In this document: piece after piece, positions 38,204 through 47,716 of the stretch
How the letters are laid out: each line of letters begins with the position of its first letter
Position numbering within the stretch: position 1 is the stretch's first letter
Source of the DNA: Alkalibacillus flavidus
GTDB taxonomy: Bacteria; Bacillota; Bacilli; Bacillales; Alkalibacillaceae
Assembly (NCBI RefSeq): GCF_040545925.1
Contig: NZ_JBEPMX010000002.1
Coordinates: forward strand, 62,001-126,000
Direction of reading: 5' to 3'
Length of the DNA stretch: 64,000 nucleotides
Translations under genes and position numbers: made by a program
The notes under the pieces: model-generated
Database searches by the model: none
What the model was told of the DNA's origin: nothing
What the model saw: only the letters and a program-made list of their open reading frames with translations

Positions 38204-38809
38204 TTAACGCATTAATAGTTGTAAGCCTTGTTTGACAAGGTCATCGGTTGATTCAGCTGATGATGCTTTCAAATTTGGTGCTATTTGATCAATTTCTCGT
38301 TTCGTATAACCTAGTGCTAGTAGCGCTTCAACCGCTTCGTCAAACATGTGATGATTCGGTGTGAAATCGTGTTCAATTGATAACACATCATCATGTGACG
38401 TTTGCATCCACTGATCGACTTTTCCTTTTAAGTCTAATATCATTTGGCGTGCTGTTTTTTTACCGACACCTGGAAACTTTGTTAAATAGGCATCATTTTC
38501 CTGCTCGATCGCTTGAGCAAAATCGTGCACGGATGTTTGACTAACGATACTAAGAGCATTTTTCGGTCCGATACCTGAGACGTTTAATAATTTTTTAAAT
38601 AAATCTTTTTCTTCGTGCTGATGAAATCCGTACAACATATGCGTATCTTCACGGACATAAAAGTATGTAAACATTTTAATCGTTTCGTTTTGTTTCGTTT
38701 GGTACCGTAATGGGTTTGGACACCATATTTCATAACCGATACCTGCAACATCTAATATGATGTATTCTTCTGTTGAAGCTGTTAATTCCCCTTGAATATA
38801 TGCATACAT
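38204..38809 (-). CDS. ruvA: Holliday junction branch migration protein RuvA
   Basis: 201 residues. Binds the four-way junction and loads RuvB. N-terminal OB domain (MYAYIQGELTASTEEYIILDV), two helix-hairpin-helix motifs (LLNVSGIGPKNALSIVS, FPGVGKKTARQMILDLKGKV) and the flexible-linked C-terminal RuvB-binding domain (about 145-201, EAVEALLALGYTKREID). ATG at 38809 with AGGGGG. In B. subtilis bofC lies next to ruvA; here a stretch of about 95 bp without a gene and the yebC terminator follow instead. Confidence 0.97.
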   Translation of the reverse strand: MYAYIQGELTASTEEYIILDVAGIGYEIWCPNPLRYQTKQNETIKMFTYFYVREDTHMLYGFHQHEEKDLFKKLLNVSGIGPKNALSIVSQTSVHDFAQAIEQENDAYLTKFPGVGKKTARQMILDLKGKVDQWMQTSHDDVLSIEHDFTPNHHMFDEAVEALLALGYTKREIDQIAPNLKASSAESTDDLVKQGLQLLMR

Positions 38810-38905
38810 AATGGACCCCCTACTGTCACTGAACAGACGTTCTCTTTCACTAGTTTAACATGTTCTAGCCAATTCGTCCGCCCTTTATTGTTTCGCATGA
38901 AGGAT

Positions 38906-38938
38906 ACAGAAAGAACACCTCCCCAAGGCGAGGAGGTG
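38906..38938 (-). terminator. Terminator after yebC
   Basis: Stem CACCTCC/GGAGGTG (38916-38922 with 38932-38938) followed on the minus strand by TTCTTTCTG, just past the yebC stop. Confidence 0.75.
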
Positions 38939-38945
38939 AACGGAA

Positions 38946-39665
38946 TTACTGTATATTATGATGAACTTCTTGTACGTCATCTAGGTCTTCAAGCATATCA
39001 ATCAGTTGATTCATATCGTCTTCATGGTCTTCAGGCATCGGTGTGTACGAATCGGCAACCATCGTCATTTCAGCAGCTGCTAATGGATACGTTTCTTTTA
39101 ACGCGTTACGAACTGTCTCGAAATCTTCTGGTTCAGTAAATAATTCGAAAACGTCTTCGCTCGTCTCTATATCTTCACAACCAGCTTCTATGGCTTCTAA
39201 CATAAAATCTTCTTCATCAACACCTGCTTGGTCACGTTCGACGACGATATACCCTTTTCGGTGGAACATAAATGATACACAACCATTTTCGCCTAAATTA
39301 CCGTTGTTTTTATTAAAGGCGTGACGGACTTCAGATGCTGTACGGTTTTTGTTGTCAGTAAGGACGTCCACCATAACCGCTACACCGCCTGGTCCATAAC
39401 CTTCGTACGTTAATTCTTCATAATTTTCACCGTCTAAATTGCCCGTTGCTTTATTAATCGCACGTTCAATGTTTTCATTTGGCATATTATTCGATTTTGC
39501 TTTATCAACCGCTAATCGGAGAGCTGAATTGGTTTCTAAATCAGCGCCACCTTCTTTAGCCGCCACATAAATTTCTTTCGCCAATTTCATGAATAATTTG
39601 CCGCGTTGTGCGTCTTTAGCATTTTTTTTATGTTTTATATTATGCCATTTTGAATGACCTGCCAT
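38946..39665 (-). CDS. yebC: YebC/PmpR family protein
   Basis: 239 residues. Strong family N-terminus [22 protein letters not shown] and the blocks [25 protein letters not shown] (split) and [24 protein letters not shown]. Long annotated as a transcriptional regulator; recent work links YebC proteins to relief of ribosome stalling. Which applies here is not visible. ATG at 39665 with GGAGGGG. Corresponds to B. subtilis yrbC. Confidence 0.93.
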   Translation of the reverse strand: MAGHSKWHNIKHKKNAKDAQRGKLFMKLAKEIYVAAKEGGADLETNSALRLAVDKAKSNNMPNENIERAINKATGNLDGENYEELTYEGYGPGGVAVMVDVLTDNKNRTASEVRHAFNKNNGNLGENGCVSFMFHRKGYIVVERDQAGVDEEDFMLEAIEAGCEDIETSEDVFELFTEPEDFETVRNALKETYPLAAAEMTMVADSYTPMPEDHEDDMNQLIDMLEDLDDVQEVHHNIQ

Positions 39666-39687
39666 TTTCGTCCCCTCCCTGTTGTGT

Positions 39688-40446
39688 TTACTTCACTAAA
39701 TCATAGACGCGATAAACCCGTCCGTTTTCGAGCGTTTCGGGTTGGTCAATTAATTGCTGTAATAAATCAGCTACATCTTTTGCACTTCTCAGTTGATTGT
39801 TTTCTTTTAACTGCTTGAAGTTATCAACATCTTTAAAATCATCTGAACTAGCGGATCGAATTTCACCTTGCATATCCGTATCCATAACCCCTGGACTGAA
39901 CGCAATATGCGTATCACCAGAAGATAATTCATCAGCCTCCAATGCCGCCGTCTCAGTATACTGATTAATAGCCGCCTTCGTTGAACTATAAGCATTCCAA
40001 CCATAAATCGCTTTTTCAGCAGCACCTGATGTAATATTAATAACAGTTAAATGTTTCGCGTCGATCGTTGCTTTAATCGTATTCACTAGCATCATAGGCG
40101 CTGTTAAATTAAGCGTCACATGTTTGGCAATGGATGAATCTTCAAGCTGTCCGACTGGCCCCATCGGTGTCACCATTCCAGCATTATTAACGAGTAATAA
40201 TTCATCAATTGGTTGGCCAGAAAGATTGTCAGTTAACAGTTTAGAAAACGATTCAATCTCACTTAAATCTGATAAATCTTTTGCAACATGGTGATATTCT
40301 GTTGTGACTTGTTGAGACAACATTTCCAACTCATCAACTTGTTGTTGCCTAGCCACTGTATAAACATGATAACCGTTTTGTAATAAATTTTTAGCGACTT
40401 CTTTTCCTAACCCTTTAGATGCTCCCGTTACAATAGCGTATTTCAT
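39688..40446 (-). CDS. Short-chain dehydrogenase/reductase, benzil reductase-like
   Basis: 252 residues. Classical SDR with the cofactor loop [13 protein letters not shown] (about 6-18), NNAGM near 88-92, a Ser in [13 protein letters not shown] and the catalytic YSSTKAA (Tyr-x-x-x-Lys). An Arg after the first strand (VARQQQV) suggests NADPH. Closest in shape to sepiapterin/benzil reductases such as B. subtilis YueD; the natural substrate is unknown. The start at 40446 (MKYAIVTGA) follows GGGGGATGG; five codons upstream are open without a site. Not part of the B. subtilis gene order here. Confidence 0.82.
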   Translation of the reverse strand: MKYAIVTGASKGLGKEVAKNLLQNGYHVYTVARQQQVDELEMLSQQVTTEYHHVAKDLSDLSEIESFSKLLTDNLSGQPIDELLLVNNAGMVTPMGPVGQLEDSSIAKHVTLNLTAPMMLVNTIKATIDAKHLTVINITSGAAEKAIYGWNAYSSTKAAINQYTETAALEADELSSGDTHIAFSPGVMDTDMQGEIRSASSDDFKDVDNFKQLKENNQLRSAKDVADLLQQLIDQPETLENGRVYRVYDLVK

Positions 40447-40494
40447 TGTTCCATCCCCCAAATCATAGTATGTACGTAAGCAGGGCTCGCCTGC

Positions 40495-40992
40495 TTACTT
40501 TTTACGATCTTCAATTCGATTGTGAAACTCACGGTTAACATACACAGTTACATCAGTACGCTCTGTTACTTTGTGAACGATTTCTTTGACGCGTTGTATA
40601 GCATCTTCTTCAGTCGTACGTGATGGTAAGTCAATCGAAATATAAATATGGTCATCTTGAATGTTGATACCAGCTTGATCCACTTCGTCTAAATGCATGA
40701 GCTGATAATATAACTGTCGTTCTGTTTCAATCCGTTCTGATACTTCTTTAGAAACATATGGGCGCCCATCCGAATTATCGAGCGTTTTTTCTATTTCTTT
40801 TTCTTTAAAATATTCATATGGATTCTCATACATATTCAAACGAATTTTTTCTTCATCCGTCAATTTCTTGTCTTGTTGCATCCGAGTCGATTCCTGGCTA
40901 TTCGTTAAGCTCGACTCACGATCCGGATTGACAAATGTACAACCTGTTAACATCACAACCGTTATCATGATAATCCATACCGATTTAAACAT
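40495..40992 (-). CDS. YhcN/YlaJ family sporulation lipoprotein (CoxA-like)
   Basis: 165 residues with a lipoprotein signal peptide (MFKSVWIIMITVVMLTGC, lipid-modified Cys18). The C-terminal part (HIYISIDLPSRTTEEDAIQRV, then VTERTDVTVYVNREFHNRIED) fits the YhcN/YlaJ sporulation lipoprotein family, whose members sit in the spore inner membrane or cortex. In B. subtilis the related coxA lies next to safA; here a safA-like gene is one gene away, supporting a CoxA-type role. ATG at 40992 with CGGAGG at good spacing. Confidence 0.75.
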   Translation of the reverse strand: MFKSVWIIMITVVMLTGCTFVNPDRESSLTNSQESTRMQQDKKLTDEEKIRLNMYENPYEYFKEKEIEKTLDNSDGRPYVSKEVSERIETERQLYYQLMHLDEVDQAGINIQDDHIYISIDLPSRTTEEDAIQRVKEIVHKVTERTDVTVYVNREFHNRIEDRKK

Positions 40993-41044
40993 GCAAAACA
41001 CCTCCGTTTCATTAGTGTGAAATGAGAGGTGTTAAGACATGCAT

Positions 41045-41803
41045 TTATTCAAGTGTGAAATGATGGAAATCAGGTGGCGACTTCGGCAATGCACGTTTGT
41101 GCGCTGTTTTTTGATGCATCATTTCAATTTTTTCAGCGGCATCATCATCAACGGAATCACCATTTAAGAACGCATCGATTTCATTATATGATACACCCAT
41201 TTCGTTCTCATCTGTCTGTCCGTCCCAAAGGCCAGCGCTAGGTGCTTTATCAATAATCGCTTTCGGAACACCCAATGCTTTACCTAACTCACGAACTTCT
41301 GCCTTAGAATAATGTAATAATGGCACAATATCGACGCCACCATCACCGTATTTCGTAAAGTAACCCGTATACCATTCAGCCGCATTATCCGTACCGACAA
41401 CTAAATAATTATAATTGGCTGCGACTGTATAGAGGGTGCTCATACGCAAACGTGCCCGTAAATTGGCGTCGGCCAGTTGTTCTTTTTCGTTATCCCAGTC
41501 CTGTTTTGACTGAATTTGCTGCTTGATCGTATCAAACAAGGCATCATGTTGTTCTGTTAAATCAATCGTTACAGCATCAATCCCTAGTTCATTGACGACT
41601 ATTTGTGCATCGTCAGCATCTTGATCATGACTTTTACAAGGCATAATCACACCTAGTGAGTGTTCAGGAAATGCTTTTTTTATAAGATAAGCAACGACAG
41701 TCGAATCAATACCGCCGCTTAACCCGACAACTAATCCATTTGTGTTCGATTCTTTCACTGTTTCTTGTAGCCATTGTACTAATTGACCGATATGATGATC
41801 CAT
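41045..41803 (-). CDS. nadE: NAD+ synthase, ammonia-dependent
   Basis: 252 residues. Amidates nicotinic acid adenine dinucleotide to NAD+ with ATP. PP-loop VVGLSGGIDSTVVAYLI near 26-42; further blocks LGVIMPCKSHDQD, LVVGTDNAAEWYTGYFTKYGD and KAPSAGLWDGQTDE. There is no glutaminase domain, so ammonia is the direct donor. It is shorter than B. subtilis NadE (272). It stands where B. subtilis carries nadBCA. ATG at 41803 with AAAGGAG. Confidence 0.95.
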   Translation of the reverse strand: MDHHIGQLVQWLQETVKESNTNGLVVGLSGGIDSTVVAYLIKKAFPEHSLGVIMPCKSHDQDADDAQIVVNELGIDAVTIDLTEQHDALFDTIKQQIQSKQDWDNEKEQLADANLRARLRMSTLYTVAANYNYLVVGTDNAAEWYTGYFTKYGDGGVDIVPLLHYSKAEVRELGKALGVPKAIIDKAPSAGLWDGQTDENEMGVSYNEIDAFLNGDSVDDDAAEKIEMMHQKTAHKRALPKSPPDFHHFTLE

Positions 41804-41855
41804 ATGATTAGCTCCTTTAACCCTCTTTGTTAAACTTATTTTATCATAGTCGATA

Positions 41856-41893
41856 TCAAAAGAAAATCAAGCCGACGTTAGCGACTTGATTTT
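41856..41893 (-). terminator. Terminator after the safA-like gene
   Basis: 12-bp imperfect stem AAAATCAAG-CG (41863-41874 with 41882-41893), followed on the minus strand by CTTTTGATATC, 16 nt past the stop. Confidence 0.8.
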
Positions 41894-41908
41894 GGGTATA
41901 AATGATTG

Positions 41909-42328
41909 TTAGTAACCACAGGAATTCGTTCCGGGTCTCGTATGCTGTGGAACTTCATAAAAATGTGGATAAGGGTAAGGCATCGTGAATGGCTGAGGGG
42001 ATTGATATTCGGCTACGGATTGATACGGTGTATAAGGTAGTAGCTGTTTATCAAACCACTCGTCTTCTCGTATGACGGCTAATGGTTTGGGTGCATGAGA
42101 TTGATTCGGTAAAGGAAACCGCTCATCATTCGACTTATTATTCTCATTAGTATCATGATGACGATTTTGTACGGTGACATTGTAAGGAACCTTCACTTTC
42201 ATCCCTTCGATTACGTCCGTTGTTTCTGATAAGTGTTTGTTCATCTCATACAACTCTTTTTCGCTAAGACGATACTTATCAGCAATGGTCGCCATCGATT
42301 CACCTTGCTTAACGATGTGAATTTTCAC
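41909..42328 (-). CDS. safA: Compact SafA-like LysM spore morphogenetic protein
   Basis: 139 residues. An N-terminal LysM domain (1-50, MKIHIVKQGESMATIADKYRL and EGMKVKVPYNVTV) closely resembles that of B. subtilis SafA, which binds cortex peptidoglycan and recruits inner-coat proteins via SpoVID. The rest is a hydrophilic linker and a short Pro/Tyr-rich tail (PYTPYQS, TMPYPYPHFYEVPQH). B. subtilis SafA has 387 residues, so most of the C-terminal part is missing. GTG start at 42328 with GGAGGAG. A possible sporulation -10 (CATATCCTA, minus strand 42369-42377) lies about 40 nt upstream. The symbol is an inference from the LysM domain and neighbourhood. Confidence 0.7.
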   Translation of the reverse strand: MKIHIVKQGESMATIADKYRLSEKELYEMNKHLSETTDVIEGMKVKVPYNVTVQNRHHDTNENNKSNDERFPLPNQSHAPKPLAVIREDEWFDKQLLPYTPYQSVAEYQSPQPFTMPYPYPHFYEVPQHTRPGTNSCGY

Positions 42329-42405
42329 ACCAACTCCTCCTTCATGTAAAACTACTAGGCGTTAGTATTAGGATATGCATTTCAAAGGAGAAGTTGACGA
42401 CTTAT

Positions 42406-43713
<1,308 letters not shown>

Positions 43714-44238
43714 CTAATCACTTTCTTTATACTGTATCGTTAACAACAGATTATGATCATGTTGTTCTGTGTGTTCCCATACACCTTGAAAACAAACCTT
43801 ATTTAACAACGACTGCTGATCGTTTTTGGGTAAATCGAGATCGTAATGAATAGACAATGCGTTCTCACCTTCTATAGAGACATGCATTGAAACATCTGTC
43901 CACTCGTTCACGACAGCCTCTAACTGTTCAACAATCATCTGCCCATCATGGGTTAACAATTCATCTAATGCTGATACGTCAGTTAACGGTGTATCAACCG
44001 AAAACGTTAAATTGAGATCATGTTCAGTTAATGACGTCGATAACAACCAATAGACAAACGCATCGCAGTTTAACGTTTGTAATAACCGCTCTTGTTTCAG
44101 TCGTTCAATGAGTGCATTCACTTTTTCCGTTGATTTGTCATGCTTTCCCATACTCGCATAGCCTTGGACAATTTGCAAATCATTCATGAGGTCGTGTCGA
44201 TAGATCCGTAACCATTCCAAAAATTGTTCGCGGTCCAT
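43714..44238 (-). CDS. spo0B: Sporulation initiation phosphotransferase Spo0B
   Basis: 174 residues. Relays phosphate from Spo0F to Spo0A. The four-helix-bundle dimerisation region carries IYRHDLMNDLQIVQGYASMGK, in which His15 is the expected phosphorylated residue; the C-terminal part is a degenerate kinase-like fold with no ATP-binding motifs. The start at 44238 (MDREQFLEWL) follows AGGTGA; ten upstream codons are open but lack a site. Lies between rpmA and obgE as in B. subtilis. Spo0B sequences diverge quickly, and the call rests on the His box and position. Confidence 0.9.
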   Translation of the reverse strand: MDREQFLEWLRIYRHDLMNDLQIVQGYASMGKHDKSTEKVNALIERLKQERLLQTLNCDAFVYWLLSTSLTEHDLNLTFSVDTPLTDVSALDELLTHDGQMIVEQLEAVVNEWTDVSMHVSIEGENALSIHYDLDLPKNDQQSLLNKVCFQGVWEHTEQHDHNLLLTIQYKESD

Positions 44239-44331
44239 AAGATTCACCTGCACTTTTTCTTTTATCATATCATAATTAGCCTTTGAACTATGATCGATTT
44301 CTCAAGATTATAGGAATCAAAACATACAAAA

Positions 44332-44367
44332 CCATAAAAAAACCGACCCTAATATTAGAGCCGGTTT
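44332..44367 (-). terminator. Terminator after rpmA
   Basis: Stem AAACCGGCTCTAA with a short loop (44341-44367, one mismatch), followed on the minus strand by TTTTTTTATGG, 8 nt past rpmA. Confidence 0.88.
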
Positions 44368-44375
44368 AGCATACA

Positions 44376-44666
44376 TTATGCTTCTTGTGCTTCTGGGTAA
44401 ACACTAACTTTTTTGCGATCGCGTCCGTAACGCTCGAAACGAACAACGCCGTCTACTTTAGAGAAAAGCGTATCGTCGCCGCCGATTCCAACATTATGGC
44501 CTGGATAAACTTTCGTACCACGTTGGCGGTAAAGGATTGAACCGCCTGTCACAAATTGACCGTCTGCACGTTTAGCCCCTAGGCGTTTGGATTCAGAATC
44601 ACGACCGTTTTTCGTACTACTTACACCTTTTTTCTGTGCGAAAAACTGTAAATTTAAGCGTAGCAT
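44376..44666 (-). CDS. rpmA: 50S ribosomal protein L27
   Basis: 96 residues. Firmicutes-type L27 with the N-terminal extension [14 protein letters not shown]; cleavage after LQFF by Prp, encoded next door, exposes the functional N-terminus. The core [18 protein letters not shown] and [15 protein letters not shown] are typical. The start at 44666 is preferred over an ATG two codons upstream (44672), because GGAGG would be only 3 nt from the latter. Confidence 0.97.
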   Translation of the reverse strand: MLRLNLQFFAQKKGVSSTKNGRDSESKRLGAKRADGQFVTGGSILYRQRGTKVYPGHNVGIGGDDTLFSKVDGVVRFERYGRDRKKVSVYPEAQEA

Positions 44667-44680
44667 TGCCATGCACCTCC

Positions 44681-45013
44681 TTAAGATGTCGAGATGTGAA
44701 TATATTGTCCATAGTCTCTTTCAATTGTTTCGAGTGATACAACCATACCATCTAGCAATAATTGCGCTCTTTGTCGCACATCATCAGCCAAATCAGTTGG
44801 CAATGTCACATCTAAAAAACCACCATCGTCACGTTGATCAATTAACGGTTCGATATCACATAACGAAATAACCGCGTTGACAGCTCCAAATGAGACAGCT
44901 GATGCTGCTGCACACACTAAATCATGACCATAAGGGCCACTATTAGCATGACCAGACATTTGAAACCCTTTTATCGTGCCATCTGTATAGCGATTAACGG
45001 TTACTTCAATCAT
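44681..45013 (-). CDS. prp: Ribosomal-processing cysteine protease Prp (YsxB)
   Basis: 110 residues. Cleaves the N-terminal extension of L27 during ribosome assembly. Catalytic residues are visible in [20 protein letters not shown] (His near 22, Cys near 34). ATG at 45013 with AAGGAC. It lies between rplU and rpmA, separated by 11 and 14 nt, the conserved arrangement in Firmicutes that carry the long L27. Confidence 0.95.
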   Translation of the reverse strand: MIEVTVNRYTDGTIKGFQMSGHANSGPYGHDLVCAAASAVSFGAVNAVISLCDIEPLIDQRDDGGFLDVTLPTDLADDVRQRAQLLLDGMVVSLETIERDYGQYIHISTS

Positions 45014-45024
45014 GGTGACAGTCC

Positions 45025-45333
45025 TTACGCGTTAATTTTATCAATCGTTACTTTTGTATATGGCTGACGGTGACCTTGTTTACGTTTGTAGTTCTTTTTC
45101 GGCTTGTATTTGAAAACCGTGATTTTACGTCCTTTACCGTTACGGTCAATTTTACCTGTAACAGACGCGCCATCAACGTATGGTGTACCTGCTTTCGTCG
45201 TATCGCCACCTACGAAAAGTACTTTGTCAAACGTTACTTCTTCACCAGCTTCACCATCTAGCTTTTCGATGAAGATCGACTGACCTTCTTCTACTTTAAC
45301 TTGTTTACCACCAGTTTCAATAATTGCGTACAT
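45025..45333 (-). CDS. rplU: 50S ribosomal protein L21
   Basis: 102 residues, standard length: [37 protein letters not shown] and the basic C-terminus [19 protein letters not shown]. Binds 23S rRNA. ATG at 45333 with GGAGG. Heads the rplU-prp-rpmA operon, with its own promoter and a structured leader. Confidence 0.98.
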   Translation of the reverse strand: MYAIIETGGKQVKVEEGQSIFIEKLDGEAGEEVTFDKVLFVGGDTTKAGTPYVDGASVTGKIDRNGKGRKITVFKYKPKKNYKRKQGHRQPYTKVTIDKINA

Positions 45334-45344
45334 ACTTGCACCTC

Positions 45345-45435
45345 CTCTAATAACTCAGACTCGCCATTGAAGGTACTCAAATAGAGTTTATCAACCTTCT
45401 CTGAGCGGTTGTAGCATGCGGGTGCTACAAAATAT
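45345..45435 (-). promoter_or_regulatory. L21 leader (r-protein autoregulatory RNA structure)
   Basis: Between the promoter and rplU, a hairpin TGTAGCA-CCCGCA-TGCTACA is followed by CCGCTCAGAGAAGG and a second arm with CCTTC. The layout fits the L21 leader family of Firmicutes, thought to bind L21 and control the operon. Assigned from structure and position. Confidence 0.7.
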
Positions 45436-45445
45436 AACACTATTG

Positions 45446-45475
45446 ATATTACCACGCGCTAAAAAAGCTTGTCAA
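45446..45475 (-). promoter_or_regulatory. Sigma-A promoter of rplU-prp-rpmA, partly inside rng
   Basis: TTGACA (45470-45475), 18-nt spacer, TAATAT (45446-45451). The -35 lies inside the last codons of rng (stop at 45459). Confidence 0.75.
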
Positions 45476-46874
45476 TAGACAAGCCTTCATTTTCGACTTG
45501 TGATAATAACCATGCAACGTTCCCTATTTTATATAATTGGTAAGCCTCTTGTAAAGACTTTTTTTCGTGAATAAAAACATGAAAGTGAAATTGATGGTTA
45601 GCTTGTAATTGTTTGAGATAAGATTTCATCGTTTGCACCATATCAGACCGAACATCGATCTGCAGACACTCAAACGATGTGTCTTCTTGGTACCAACACA
45701 TGACCTCTTCTAACTCATTCAATATAAAGTCCGTTTTTCGATCGAGTGAACGCTCATCAATCCCAAATAACTGATAACTAGAGACACCTGTACGTTTACG
45801 CGTGACTTCTAGCATTCCCAATGTCGTAAAGCCGACAACATGTGTCTCTTGGTAATCTAATGCTGTCTGCTGCTTCATAACTTTTATCACGTCTTTTTGT
45901 TCTTTTGACGTTTTCATATTTAATAAATCAACAATAATCGCACCTGATAAATTACGTTCACGTAACACTCGGCTCGTCGCTTGAACCGCTTCACGGTTAA
46001 TCACCATATAAGATGGTTCTGAAGTCTGTTTGGATTGATAAGAACCGAAGTCGACGTCAATGGCTGTTAACGCTTCAGCACGGTCAATAACGATCGATGC
46101 CCCATTTGATAAGCGAATGTGTCGTTTCGTTAAGTACTCGGCTAATTGATGATAAGCGTACGGCTTATGATGATAAAAGCGACGATCTAATGTTACGTTT
46201 TCCGCTAAAGACGGTACAAATTGACGAATTTTTTCTTTCATATCTTCTGTATCCACGATCAATCGATCAATCGTCTCGGGGTCTTCGTTCGCCAATTGTT
46301 CGATAAACGGATCATACAAGGACAATACGCGCCCTTTTTGTAAACGATTGTAATCGATCGATTGATAATGTTTGATCAAGCGATTAAGTTGATCGCGTAA
46401 CACTTCACCGTCTTGTTGACTCGCTTTCGTTCGTACGACGATACCACCGTCTATATCAGAAGCAGACCATAACGCTGACAGTCGATCTCGTTCAGTTTCA
46501 GATAGCTTATGCGATATACGTACGCCCGATTCCAATGGCAAATAGACAAGGGCGTCCGTTTTAAATTGAATGTTGGTCGTGACAGTCGCTAGTTTGGATT
46601 GCGTTGCTAATCGTTCAACTTGAACAAGCAGATAATCGCCACGTCGAACTGTATGATTATAAAGAGATTGAAACGGTAAATAAACACGCCGCCCTCCTCC
46701 AACATCGAGAAAACAAACGTTGAGCCGTTCATCTATTTGATCAACCGTACCATACAAAATATCGCCAATTTGATCGTCATTTGCTTGATAAAACGCCACG
46801 TCGTGAATCTGTCCATCATTTGTATCGAGATAAACGCGGTGTGCCGTCTTTGTTTGGATCCATATTTGTCGCAC
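45459..46874 (-). CDS. rng: Ribonuclease G/E family endoribonuclease
   Basis: 471 residues. N-terminal S1 RNA-binding domain (about 35-100, GDILYGTVDQIDERLNVCFLDVG), RNase H-like and DNase I-like catalytic part with the two metal-binding Asp regions TAIDVDFGSY and IIVDLLNMK, and TLGMLEVTRKRTG. The CPxC zinc-link motif that tetramerises E. coli RNase E/G is missing after this block. B. subtilis itself has no RNase E/G and uses RNase Y, but several other Bacillaceae carry rng at this spot. GTG start at 46874 with AAGGTGA. Sixteen nt after spoIVFB. Confidence 0.9.
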   Translation of the reverse strand: MRQIWIQTKTAHRVYLDTNDGQIHDVAFYQANDDQIGDILYGTVDQIDERLNVCFLDVGGGRRVYLPFQSLYNHTVRRGDYLLVQVERLATQSKLATVTTNIQFKTDALVYLPLESGVRISHKLSETERDRLSALWSASDIDGGIVVRTKASQQDGEVLRDQLNRLIKHYQSIDYNRLQKGRVLSLYDPFIEQLANEDPETIDRLIVDTEDMKEKIRQFVPSLAENVTLDRRFYHHKPYAYHQLAEYLTKRHIRLSNGASIVIDRAEALTAIDVDFGSYQSKQTSEPSYMVINREAVQATSRVLRERNLSGAIIVDLLNMKTSKEQKDVIKVMKQQTALDYQETHVVGFTTLGMLEVTRKRTGVSSYQLFGIDERSLDRKTDFILNELEEVMCWYQEDTSFECLQIDVRSDMVQTMKSYLKQLQANHQFHFHVFIHEKKSLQEAYQLYKIGNVAWLLSQVENEGLSIDKLF

Positions 46875-46890
46875 AATTCTTCACCTTAAT

Positions 46891-47715
46891 TCATTCAGTC
46901 ATTTTTAGTTCATGTTTGTTAAAACGGGTAAATAAACCACGTAAACAATCCGATTCACTTAACATCATGCCGTTATCGAAGTAAACATAATGATAATTAA
47001 ATCGTTTAAATCGCTTCACAACCTGATCGATTGATTGATCAACAGGTAATGTTAATAAATTAACAGCCATCTCTTGGTCTGTTTCTTGTAAATAACGCCC
47101 TAATAAATGCTTAAGCAAAAACCGTTGCCGTTGACGCCACAAAAACCAATTATCCAACAACAAAAACAACGATAATATTAGCCAATGAAGTGAATAAACT
47201 TGGCTTGTCCATAGTATAGCATTAATACCAACAATCAACACAATCGAGAACCACACCATGATGATAAGCACACGGTAAAATGACAGCCACCTGAACAAAA
47301 CAAGTGCCAACAAACGACCACCATCAAGCGGTTGAATCGGTAACAAATTAACGCACAATATCGCTGTGTTCATCATATACCATATCGTTATCAATGTTGG
47401 CTGACTTATCACATGACTTAATAAGGCAATTAAGCCGTACAACCAAATATGTTGCAGAGGGCCTGCTATCGTGACAAACCACTCTTCTTTAAACGGACGA
47501 TTATAATAATCGCTCGTTTCCATCACGCCACCAAACGGCCAAATTACGATTTTCGTTATGTGCCAGCCTAATAATTTGGCTGTCACTACATGACCTAATT
47601 CGTGAATTAAAACGAGTGTAAATAAACTGAGCAATTCAACAAACCAACCAAATATGTAAGCAACCACACCCACTAGCATTAAAAGTGGATGAAGTTCCAC
47701 AGTCCGGAATGTCAT
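46891..47715 (-). CDS. spoIVFB: SpoIVFB intramembrane metalloprotease (pro-sigma-K processing)
   Basis: 274 residues, site-2-protease family. Zinc-binding HELGH at residues 38-42 lies within a membrane helix; the third ligand block is NLLPIQPLDGGRLL near 124-137. About six membrane helices plus a C-terminal CBS-like domain (about 195-274). In B. subtilis it cleaves pro-sigma-K in the outer forespore membrane. ATG at 47715 is one nt after the spoIVFA stop with only a weak site, so translation is probably coupled. The sigK gene is at the left end of the window. Confidence 0.94.
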   Translation of the reverse strand: MTFRTVELHPLLMLVGVVAYIFGWFVELLSLFTLVLIHELGHVVTAKLLGWHITKIVIWPFGGVMETSDYYNRPFKEEWFVTIAGPLQHIWLYGLIALLSHVISQPTLITIWYMMNTAILCVNLLPIQPLDGGRLLALVLFRWLSFYRVLIIMVWFSIVLIVGINAILWTSQVYSLHWLILSLFLLLDNWFLWRQRQRFLLKHLLGRYLQETDQEMAVNLLTLPVDQSIDQVVKRFKRFNYHYVYFDNGMMLSESDCLRGLFTRFNKHELKMTE

Positions 47716-47716
47716 A

